DNA of 7,652 nt. It comes from Deltaproteobacteria bacterium UBA7527 (GTDB lineage Bacteria; Desulfobacterota; Syntrophorhabdia; Syntrophorhabdales; Syntrophorhabdaceae). Made by a program: the position numbers and the translations under genes. Below, piece by piece: positions 1 through 5,221 of this stretch. Numbering within the stretch: position 1 is the stretch's first letter; each line of letters begins with the position of its first letter. The notes beneath the pieces were generated by a model. It was not told the origin of the DNA. It searched no databases and saw only the letters and a list, made by a program, of their open reading frames with translations. Location: the NCBI GenBank assembly GCA_002478225.1, contig DLMV01000065.1, positions 1-7,652 of the forward strand. The letters run 5' to 3'.

Positions 1-62
1 GTCTCAAATAGGGGTGCATACCAGGATCTCGATATACGATATACGAATGACGATATGCGGGT
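1..62. other. Non-coding downstream flank of the cytochrome operon
   Basis: This stretch follows the cytochrome b stop codon and is cut by the window edge. I see no credible gene in it. A 60-codon minus-strand frame that crosses it overlaps the cytochrome b gene out of frame and has no family features. The main content is the 7-bp-phased repeat array listed separately. I see no rho-independent terminator, so the end of the operon transcript probably lies beyond the window. Confidence 0.7.
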
Positions 63-63
63 T
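29..63. repeat. Degenerate heptamer repeat array (CG every 7 bp), copy 1
   Basis: CG dinucleotides occur at exact 7-bp spacing, as TCG at 29, ACG at 36, 43 and 50, and GCG at 57. In ACG phase the units are ACGATAT, ACGAATG, ACGATAT and then a degenerate GCGGGTT. The array abuts the cytochrome b stop codon at 63-65. The stretch AGGATCTCGATATACGA at 23-39 recurs with one mismatch at 5222-5238. The phasing is directly visible. Classing it as a dispersed intergenic repeat, analogous to the heptameric STRR repeats of cyanobacteria, is inference. Confidence 0.65.
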
Positions 64-692
64 CAGGATTTGTTCTCGTCGTCGGGTTCTTCTGCATATC
101 CTGTTATCATCGATCTTACATAGGTGGTAATATTTTTGCCAAGCGATGACATATAGACATGAACGATAAGGTAGAGCAAAAAACAATAACCCGTGATGAC
201 GTGGATCGCATCGAGCACCCTCAGGCCGCCGACCATATCGATGTACTGAAAGAAGAAAAGGATATCGCTGAAGAGTATCCCTGTTATGATGACAACCGGC
301 ATGAGCAGGAACATTACCGATGAGTACGCCAGCTTCTGGAGGGGGTTGAACTTTGCATCTGGCGACGGCGTGAAGGGAGACCTTTTGTTCGTAAAGTAGG
401 TATAGAGATAGTAGAGCGCCTGTTTCGGGATCCCCCTGAGATCTCCGGCATTGAGTATGTAGTGTTTGCCCATGCCCCTTGTAAAAAGATAGTAGAAGAG
501 CCAGAAGAGGAAAGAGAGCGTCAGGAGGTAGCCGAGATATTTGTGAAGCGCGACAGTAACCCCATATTGCGGGAATGGGATAATATCAGGGACCCTTAAC
601 TGTATCCCGGTGAGCATGAGCATGATGATTAGGAAGGCATTGGTCCAGTGCCATATGCGGACCGGCAGCGGATGGAGATATACCTTTTTCAT
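63..692 (-). CDS. Di-haem b-type cytochrome membrane subunit (Ni-hydrogenase/formate dehydrogenase cytochrome b-like)
   Basis: This 209-residue integral membrane protein resembles the PF01292 cytochrome b family, which anchors periplasmic oxidoreductases and exchanges electrons with quinone. Four hydrophobic segments lie at about 17-33, 48-70, 121-146 and 160-184. Histidines suited to ligate two haems b are His15 (in IWHW), His50 (ALHKYLGY), His164 (DAIHVITGY) and His178 (LIVHVY). The last two share one helix, as in the family. The start chosen is the ATG at 692, whose first bases overlap the TGA of the upstream multihaem gene (ATGA). An in-frame ATG at 779 would add a Cys/His-rich leader read from within the cytochrome c gene and is unlikely. 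The overlap implies translational coupling and a stoichiometric complex with the 13-haem protein. No catalytic subunit is visible here, so the electron donor or acceptor is unknown. Confidence 0.88.
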   Translation of the reverse strand: MKKVYLHPLPVRIWHWTNAFLIIMLMLTGIQLRVPDIIPFPQYGVTVALHKYLGYLLTLSFLFWLFYYLFTRGMGKHYILNAGDLRGIPKQALYYLYTYFTNKRSPFTPSPDAKFNPLQKLAYSSVMFLLMPVVIITGILFSDILFFFQYIDMVGGLRVLDAIHVITGYCFLLYLIVHVYMSSLGKNITTYVRSMITGYAEEPDDENKS

Positions 693-2362
693 CGTCTCAA
701 AAATATCCTCGCAATTATGTGGAGCGCAATGAATATAAGGACAACCGCGCAAACAGCAATGCCCAGAATGTCTATCCATTTAAACCCGAGCTCATGTACC
801 TGACCGGGCCGATCTTGGTCACGAAAACCAAAAAGCCTCTTGATGTCATCGATAGTTACCCTTTCTTCACCAAGAAGACTAAGGTCGGTAAAGACCGAAA
901 TAGGCGCTGCCCCAAGTATGGTGCCTTCAACAGGTATGTAGATCTGTCCCCCTTTGTCCGGCAGAACGAGGTACATGGAATCATAGAATGGGGCACGGCT
1001 CGAGTGGCAGGTTGTACATACCTTCTGTTTTGTTCCTTTCATTGAGTAGTCGTGGTGGACTTTTGTTACGATAATTGAGCCGCCGACAAAGAGTTCCTCG
1101 GAAAATTTTCTCCGCAACTCAAGGAAAAAGTCCGATAGTTCCTTCGATACCACGACGCCGTCGCCGTTTACATCTATAAGTTTTTTGAGATTAATGTGGC
1201 CACCGTATGCGTCTTTTATGTCCTGATATGACAATGCCTGTTTCCCGTCGCCTACCCATTTGCCGAAATAAAAGACGATGCTCTTTTTAGATTCAAGGCT
1301 GTGGCAGGTAGAACATTCAAGGTAATTGAAGTGGAGGCGGGTATGCGGCAGCCAGGAATGCTTTCCCAGATAATCCCTGTGACATCGGGAACAGACCTCG
1401 AGCCTCTGCTTTGCATTGTATTCCCGGTACGCGGTTATGCTGTGCGGGTTATGGCAGTCGGTACACTGTGCGGCGCCCTTTTTTGTATGAACAGAATTTT
1501 TGTAAACCCCGTAAAGATCTTTGTGGCATTTTATGCAGGTGCTATCGCTGATACGCTCCTGGGAGACATGACAATCGGAACAGGCAACCCCCTTGTTCCC
1601 GTGGACAGTTGTTCGATATTCTTTTATAGAAGGCAGTTCAGGGATAAGGATCTTCGGGTCGGCACGAAAAACATACGAAGACACCCCCGAAAGCCTGAGG
1701 CGGGTTTCCTTGAAGATATTTTTGTCACCGTGACATTCATCGCATTGAAGGGCTTTTTGGGTAACGCGATGAGCATTGCCAGGCACACGATAAGATCTGC
1801 TTATTGCATATGAACCCTTACGGTTTTTTTCCAGGTAGGAAAGGAAAAGGTCTAACTCCCCTTGATTGATAATATTATTTCTGTCAGAGTCGATCTCCTC
1901 CTTCACGATGGCATCGCCCTTTCCGACATGTATGCGAAGTTCCGCCATGGCCGACCCCTTTTTCGTCATTCCATGGCATGCGGTACATCCAAGGCTCGCT
2001 ATGTGTTTTTCTTTTGACGGTATGGTATCGTGCGCGATCTGCTTGTGACAGGAAAGACAGTCTTTTTTGCCTTTATCAAGAAAATGGACAACATGACAGT
2101 CTTTACAGGGGAGTTTTTTGGCGCTGTGAATGCTTTTGCTGTATAGGGCCGAAACCTCTTTGTGGCACTGGACGCATAATGGTTTTTCCAGCCTTTCCTG
2201 GTGCGGGAACGAGGTGATGTCCTTATGGCATTCGACGCAGTTTGCTTTACCGTGGTTGAATTTTTTGAAGGCGTCGTGACATTCAAGACAGTCATCCGAT
2301 CTCATGGCGGCATCGAGGGAGGTCGAAAAGAGCGTGAGCAACACAAGAATGATTATGAACAT
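689..2362 (-). CDS. 13-haem c-type cytochrome with two EF-hand loops and a C-terminal membrane anchor
   Basis: The 557-residue protein begins with a hydrophobic export signal (residues 2-17, likely cleavage near Ala18). It has 13 CXXCH motifs, with first cysteines at 25, 42, 63, 86, 102, 126, 207, 261, 276, 300, 324, 350 and 449. It ends with a transmembrane helix (about 529-551) closed by Arg-Arg, so the haem part should sit in the periplasm, tethered to the membrane. Two EF-hand-like loops are present: Asp158-Glu169 (Asp158, Asp160, Asn162, Glu169) and Asp397-Glu408 (Asp397, Asn399, Asp401, Gly402, Glu408). The second matches the canonical pattern. No catalytic domain is recognisable, so electron transfer between the cytochrome b and periplasmic partners is the inferred role. 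The start is uncertain: no Shine-Dalgarno precedes the ATG and the signal lacks a basic n-region, but no other usual start codon occurs after the upstream in-frame TAG. Confidence 0.9.
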   Translation of the reverse strand: MFIIILVLLTLFSTSLDAAMRSDDCLECHDAFKKFNHGKANCVECHKDITSFPHQERLEKPLCVQCHKEVSALYSKSIHSAKKLPCKDCHVVHFLDKGKKDCLSCHKQIAHDTIPSKEKHIASLGCTACHGMTKKGSAMAELRIHVGKGDAIVKEEIDSDRNNIINQGELDLFLSYLEKNRKGSYAISRSYRVPGNAHRVTQKALQCDECHGDKNIFKETRLRLSGVSSYVFRADPKILIPELPSIKEYRTTVHGNKGVACSDCHVSQERISDSTCIKCHKDLYGVYKNSVHTKKGAAQCTDCHNPHSITAYREYNAKQRLEVCSRCHRDYLGKHSWLPHTRLHFNYLECSTCHSLESKKSIVFYFGKWVGDGKQALSYQDIKDAYGGHINLKKLIDVNGDGVVVSKELSDFFLELRRKFSEELFVGGSIIVTKVHHDYSMKGTKQKVCTTCHSSRAPFYDSMYLVLPDKGGQIYIPVEGTILGAAPISVFTDLSLLGEERVTIDDIKRLFGFRDQDRPGQVHELGFKWIDILGIAVCAVVLIFIALHIIARIFLRR

Positions 2363-2431
2363 AATATTGATCGTAACAGAAGAACAAGATTTTGTAAACA
2401 GGATATGGTCTTGCTTATAGCGGCTTGAGGA
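2363..2431 (-). other. Intercistronic spacer between rhodanese and multihaem cytochrome
   Basis: This 69-bp spacer has no strong hairpin, terminator or Shine-Dalgarno. It is open in the same frame as both flanking genes: after the rhodanese TAG it reads 23 sense codons into the cytochrome ATG. The low-complexity content (Ser, Cys, Thr) does not look like a protein domain. Confidence 0.5.
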
Positions 2432-2860
2432 CTATCTTATAACGGGAAGCTTTTCTGATTTCCAGCGGTTTATATCGCCGAGAATGCGATAGACATCCTT
2501 GAAATTAAGCTTTTTCATGATCGTGAGAGTGTCGGCGCTTCGCCTACCGGTCCTGCAGTAGACGAGGTAGGTCTTGGTCTTGTCCAGTTTGTCCAGCTCA
2601 TAAACAAAGGTCTCGGCGTTGTAGTTGATATTCACGGCATTTTTTATATGGCCGGCGCTGAACTCCTCGGGAGTGCGCACGTCAAGGATGATAAAATCAG
2701 GATTATCTTGGTTTTTCTTGATCAGTTCGTAGGCCTGTTTCGGCGGGATCGCGGAGAAAGGTACAGGGCGTGATTGCTTTTCTGCTGCTTCGGCTTTCAA
2801 TACATAAGCGCCTACAGCAAAGCTCCCGATCATCGCTAGTACTATCCAAAGCATAGTCAT
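2432..2860 (-). CDS. Exported or membrane-anchored single-domain rhodanese (sulfurtransferase)
   Basis: This 142-residue protein has an N-terminal hydrophobic segment (about 3-21) followed by AEAAE, a plausible signal-peptidase site, and then one rhodanese domain (about 35-140). Diagnostic motifs are ILDVRTPEEFSAGHI (58-72) and the active-site loop CRTGRRS with catalytic Cys102, which would carry a persulfide. Single-domain exported rhodaneses of this type resemble PspE/GlpE-like proteins, and substrates are usually unproven. The ATG at 2860 is preferred because AGAAAGG lies 6 nt upstream (2867-2873). An ATG at 2890 adds ten residues with two arginines but has no ribosome binding site. The gene is the first of the respiratory module, 103 bp after queE, behind a promoter candidate. 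Its pairing with cytochromes suggests periplasmic sulfur chemistry or cytochrome maturation, which is inference. Confidence 0.88.
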   Translation of the reverse strand: MTMLWIVLAMIGSFAVGAYVLKAEAAEKQSRPVPFSAIPPKQAYELIKKNQDNPDFIILDVRTPEEFSAGHIKNAVNINYNAETFVYELDKLDKTKTYLVYCRTGRRSADTLTIMKKLNFKDVYRILGDINRWKSEKLPVIR

Positions 2861-2866
2861 AGGGTG

Positions 2867-2873
2867 CCTTTCT
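2867..2873 (-). promoter_or_regulatory. Ribosome binding site deciding the rhodanese start
   Basis: AGAAAGG on the minus strand lies 6 nt before the ATG at 2860. The competing in-frame ATG at 2890 has no purine-rich sequence upstream. This favours the shorter protein. Confidence 0.6.
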
Positions 2874-2899
2874 GGTTGACGTTGCAGCATAGTGATTGT

Positions 2900-2928
2900 A
2901 ACTTATGTATCGGAAAGGATATTGTCAA
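2900..2928 (-). promoter_or_regulatory. Candidate sigma70-type promoter for the rhodanese-cytochrome operon
   Basis: On the minus strand a perfect TTGACA (2928-2923) is followed after 17 bp by TAAGTT (2905-2900), a weak -10 match. A start near 2893 would give a leader of about 33 nt that includes the rhodanese ribosome binding site. The position between queE and the respiratory genes fits an independent transcription unit. The weak -10 box keeps confidence moderate. Confidence 0.4.
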
Positions 2929-2963
2929 GAGTGTACTACAGGTGACCCCGTTGCAAGGAAGCC

Positions 2964-3572
2964 CTATTTGATCCCAATCAGCTTGTGTGTCTGCAGGCTT
3001 AGCCTCCACCGGGGATGGGAAAGACAATATTCCACGGCCTTTTGCGTATTGGCCTTTCCGTCTGCACCGCTCATGGGCTGAAGAAAGAAATATTTGAAAT
3101 TTAGATGCTCGAACCGTTCGGGCTCGGCGCCTTCCTGCGGGAAGACCAGTTTCAGCTCATCGCCCGACCTGATGACAAGCTCGGTCCCGGCCTTGGGACT
3201 TACGCATACCCAGTCTATGCCTGCCGGCAAAGAAAGTGTGCCGTTGGTCTCTATCCCCACCTCGAGGCCGTTATCATGGAAGGCAGCAACAAGGGTTTCG
3301 TCCACCTGGAGAGCCGGCTCGCCGCCCGTGCATACGACGAAAGCGAGAAAAGGATGGGTGCCCGGGCCGGGGAACATATTCGCAGCGGCGATCGCGAGCT
3401 TTTCGGGATTTTTAAAGACGCCGCCGCCTGGACCGTCAGTGCCTTTGAAGTCGGTATCACAGAATCCGCAGGCGAGGTTGCACCCGGAGAAACGACAGAA
3501 GATAGCGGGCCTCCCTGTGTGCAGGCCTTCCCCCTGGAGCGTATAATACATCTCTTTCAACCGGTAAGTCAT
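2964..3572 (-). CDS. queE: 7-carboxy-7-deazaguanine synthase (radical SAM)
   Basis: QueE converts 6-carboxy-5,6,7,8-tetrahydropterin to 7-carboxy-7-deazaguanine in the cytosol, the step before QueC in preQ0/queuosine synthesis. The 202-residue protein shows the substrate-end motif YTLQGEG (10-16) and the radical SAM cluster motif CX3CX2C (Cys31, Cys35, Cys38). It also has TGGEP (82-86), ETNGT (108-112), VSPK (124-127), LQPM (164-167) and the C-terminal QTHKLIGIK, all in the family order and at normal length. The insert between the cluster motif and TGGEP carries a short Gly-rich stretch. The ATG overlaps the last base of the queC stop (TAATG), with AGGGGG 8 nt upstream inside queC, so translation should be coupled. 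queD, queF, tgt and queA are not in this window. Confidence 0.95.
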   Translation of the reverse strand: MTYRLKEMYYTLQGEGLHTGRPAIFCRFSGCNLACGFCDTDFKGTDGPGGGVFKNPEKLAIAAANMFPGPGTHPFLAFVVCTGGEPALQVDETLVAAFHDNGLEVGIETNGTLSLPAGIDWVCVSPKAGTELVIRSGDELKLVFPQEGAEPERFEHLNFKYFFLQPMSGADGKANTQKAVEYCLSHPRWRLSLQTHKLIGIK

Positions 3573-4282
3573 TAAGGATGCCCCCTGTTCTTTTTATATA
3601 ATAAAGGATCCTCGAAGCCGCTCTCCTCGAAGCCTTTCCGGCGCAATATGCATGCGTCGCATTGTCCGCACGGCCTGCCGTCAGGTGAAGGGTCGTAGCA
3701 GGTGCTGGTCATTGCGAAGTCAACCCCCAACTCGCGTCCCCTCCTGATGATATCCGCCTTGGTCATATTGATAAGCGGCGTATGGATGGTAAAATGTGCG
3801 CCGTCGACGCCGGCCTTTGTGGCGAGGTTTGCCATTTTTTCAAAGGCCGCTATGTATTCAGGCCTGCAGTCAGGATAACCGCTGTAGTCAAGGGCGTTAA
3901 CGCCGATGAAGATGTCGCGGGCCCCCAGCGTCTCTGCCCAGGCAAGTGCGAGGGAAAGGAAGATGGTGTTGCGGGCGGGGACATAGGTAGCCGGTATATC
4001 GAGGGAGATCTCATCGCTTCCGCGGCCCTTTGGGACAGGGATGTTGTCGGTCAGCGCAGAGCCCCCGAAGCGCCGAAGGTCGATATCTATTGTAATATGC
4101 CTGGCGACATTGAAAGACATGGCAACCCTTTCAGCGGACGCGACCTCTATCTCGTGGCGCTGGCCGTAGCTGAACGTAATGGCGTATATTTCATACCCCT
4201 GCTGCCGGGCGATAGCAAGCGTTGTCGTAGAATCAAGCCCGCCGCTCAGCAAGATAACTGCCTTTGGTTTTTGTTGTCCCAT
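3572..4282 (-). CDS. queC: 7-cyano-7-deazaguanine (preQ0) synthase
   Basis: QueC uses ATP and ammonia to turn 7-carboxy-7-deazaguanine into preQ0. The 236-residue protein has the N-terminal PP-loop ATP-binding motif SGGLDS (13-18). It also has TFSYGQRH (36-43), the conserved YVPARNTIFLS (100-110) and NALDYSGYPDCR (129-140), and a C-terminal zinc site formed by Cys195, Cys205, Cys208 and Cys211 (CX9CX2CX2C). Length and motif order are normal. The start ATG at 4282 lies 11 bp after the DUF2905 stop. The only purine-rich sequence is AGGAA, about 15 nt upstream, so coupling to the preceding gene is likely. The product of this gene is downstream of QueE in the pathway although queE follows it in the operon. 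Confidence 0.96.
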   Translation of the reverse strand: MGQQKPKAVILLSGGLDSTTTLAIARQQGYEIYAITFSYGQRHEIEVASAERVAMSFNVARHITIDIDLRRFGGSALTDNIPVPKGRGSDEISLDIPATYVPARNTIFLSLALAWAETLGARDIFIGVNALDYSGYPDCRPEYIAAFEKMANLATKAGVDGAHFTIHTPLINMTKADIIRRGRELGVDFAMTSTCYDPSPDGRPCGQCDACILRRKGFEESGFEDPLLYKKNRGHP

Positions 4283-4293
4283 AGCGGTTGCCG

Positions 4294-4506
4294 TTATTTC
4301 CTGAAAATGGAGAAAAGGATCGTCAGAACGATGCTGATAAGGATGCTCGTTGTGATAGGGAAATAGAAGCTGAACCGCTCCCTTTTGATATAGATATCAC
4401 CGGGCAGCTTCCCGAGAAAAGGGATCTTGTCGCCAAACATAAAGGCAAGCCCTATCACGATAAAGAGTACGCCGAGAATGATGAAGACCTTGCCCATCGC
4501 CGGCAT
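4294..4506 (-). CDS. Small two-helix membrane protein, DUF2905 family
   Basis: The 70-residue protein has two hydrophobic segments, about 7-25 and 47-67. They are joined by a short loop with the pattern GDKIPFLGKLPGDIYIKRERFSFYFP, which I recognise as the DUF2905 signature (gKlPflGrLPGDI, then FYFPltTs). The function of the family is unknown. The ATG at 4506 shares one base with the queH stop (TAATG), and GGAGG lies 6 nt upstream (4513-4517), a strong ribosome binding site. queC begins 11 bp after its stop. Being locked between two queuosine genes suggests a role tied to that pathway or simply hitch-hiking. I recall DUF2905 genes near queuosine genes elsewhere, but that is memory rather than a search. 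Confidence 0.85.
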   Translation of the reverse strand: MPAMGKVFIILGVLFIVIGLAFMFGDKIPFLGKLPGDIYIKRERFSFYFPITTSILISIVLTILFSIFRK

Positions 4507-5051
4507 TATCCGCCTCCGTAGCGATCCTTTTCACTGAAGATACAGCCGCAGTATTGCTGTCTGTACATGTTGATCCTCTTTGATCCCTCCACGCCCTCTT
4601 TCCAGCCTTTACGAAAATCCCTGTAGAGGAAAGGTACGCCGTATGTCCGGGCCAACTCCTCACCGATGGCCTTTAAGTCATCGTGCCTCTGGTACTTGCT
4701 ATAGAGAAGGGTTGTCGTGATCGCATCAGCACCGGTTTCGATGCCCTTCAGAAAGGCTTTCTCAAGCCTTATCCTGTAGCAGAAGAGGCACCGGTCCTTG
4801 CCGTATTCGAGGGCGCCAAGGAGAAATGTCTCGAGGTCGTAAGACATATCGACAGAAAGCGGCATGAGCGCTATCTTTGCGTAATTATCAAGCGCCTCGA
4901 GCCTTTTCAGAAATTCAGTATAAGGGTGGATGTTGGGGTTGTAGAAATATCCCGATACCTCAGCTCCCTCTTCCCTCAGCTGCCTTATCGTATATATGCT
5001 GCATGGTGCGCAGCATATGTGCAGCAAGACCTTTCTGCCCTTTGTTCCCAT
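4506..5051 (-). CDS. queH: Epoxyqueuosine reductase QueH (DUF208)
   Basis: QueH reduces epoxyqueuosine to queuosine in tRNA, the final pathway step, as the cobalamin-independent alternative to QueG. The 181-residue protein shows the family cysteines in order: HICCAPC (Cys13, Cys14, Cys17), DRCLFC (Cys88, Cys91) and QYCGC (Cys168, Cys170). These are expected to hold an iron-sulfur cluster and a second metal. It also has YFYNPNIHPYTEF (35-47) and LLYSKYQRHDDLK (115-127), which are typical. The ATG at 5051 is the only usual start in frame after an upstream TAG, but it has no well-placed ribosome binding site. It lies 6 nt after a TACAAT box, so a leaderless transcript is possible. It heads the queH-DUF2905-queC-queE set, with a one-base overlap to the next gene. 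Confidence 0.95.
   Translation of the reverse strand: MGTKGRKVLLHICCAPCSIYTIRQLREEGAEVSGYFYNPNIHPYTEFLKRLEALDNYAKIALMPLSVDMSYDLETFLLGALEYGKDRCLFCYRIRLEKAFLKGIETGADAITTTLLYSKYQRHDDLKAIGEELARTYGVPFLYRDFRKGWKEGVEGSKRINMYRQQYCGCIFSEKDRYGGG
4994..5018. repeat. Perfect 9-bp inverted repeat inside the start of queH
   Basis: ATATGCTGC (4994-5002) and GCAGCATAT (5010-5018) are exact reverse complements separated by 7 bp. They lie 33-58 nt into queH, over codons 12-20 including the CCAPC motif. The element could be an operator-like dyad or an mRNA hairpin, or a by-product of the TGC, GCA and ATA codons needed there. Confidence 0.5.
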
Positions 5052-5057
5052 GTAAGC

Positions 5058-5086
5058 ATTGTAGCACCTCTCTGTCTATTTTTCCA
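5058..5086 (-). promoter_or_regulatory. Candidate promoter for the queH-DUF2905-queC-queE set
   Basis: On the minus strand TGGAAA (5086-5081, 4 of 6 to TTGACA) and TACAAT (5063-5058, 5 of 6 to TATAAT) are separated by 17 bp. Transcription would start at or within a base or two of the queH ATG at 5051, giving a leaderless mRNA. The -35 match is modest. Confidence 0.35.
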
Positions 5087-5183
5087 TAAGGAGAGGAAGA
5101 TGCTAAAAGCTCTAAAATGTGAGCGGCATTCCCACTAATAGATAATACCCTATGAGATCGCCGCAGCTTTGCCTCGAGCTGAC

Positions 5184-5207
5184 AATAAAAAGCGCGGTTC
5201 CTTGCGC
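5184..5207 (-). terminator. Weak rho-independent terminator candidate downstream of ppdK
   Basis: On the minus strand GCGC (5207-5204), an 8-nt loop and GCGC (5195-5192) are followed directly by TTTTTATT (5191-5184). The stem is only 4 bp, so the hairpin is marginal. It lies about 110 bp after the ppdK stop and before the queH promoter candidate, which is the expected place. Confidence 0.35.
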
Positions 5208-5221
5208 AGAATGCCTTCTTT

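Noticed and set aside
29..63. Phased repeats as a CRISPR remnant
   Set aside because: Units are 7 bp and contiguous, with no spacers and no 23-40 bp repeat.
693..779. Longer start for the cytochrome b gene at 779
   Set aside because: The extra 29 residues (Cys/His-rich) are read from within the coding sequence of the cytochrome c tail. The ATG at 692 forms a standard ATGA overlap and gives a family-typical N-terminus.
719..2428. Several plus-strand frames (719-1045, 1301-1813, 1866-2048, 1978-2217, 2201-2428)
   Set aside because: All lie antisense to the 13-haem cytochrome gene. Their proteins are rich in Cys and Phe from complementing CXXCH codons, with no own ribosome binding sites or domains.
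2363..2434. Rhodanese-cytochrome fusion by readthrough of the single in-frame TAG
   Set aside because: The genes share a frame with no other stop between them. However, an internal hydrophobic segment in the fusion would reverse topology and put the haems in the cytoplasm, where c-type maturation does not occur.
2861..2890. Longer rhodanese start at 2890
   Set aside because: It would add a basic n-region, which is attractive for export, but no ribosome binding site precedes it. The 2860 start has one at 6 nt. It remains a possible alternative.
3105..4366. Plus-strand frames across queE and queC (3094-3546, 3105-3575, 3782-4366)
   Set aside because: They are antisense shadows of two clearly identified enzymes in the other strand.
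5124..5180. Hairpins near GTGAGCGGCATTCCCAC and CAGCTTTGCCTCGAGCTG as terminators
   Set aside because: The first has mismatches close to the base and the second a 5-bp stem. Neither is followed by a T-run on either strand.
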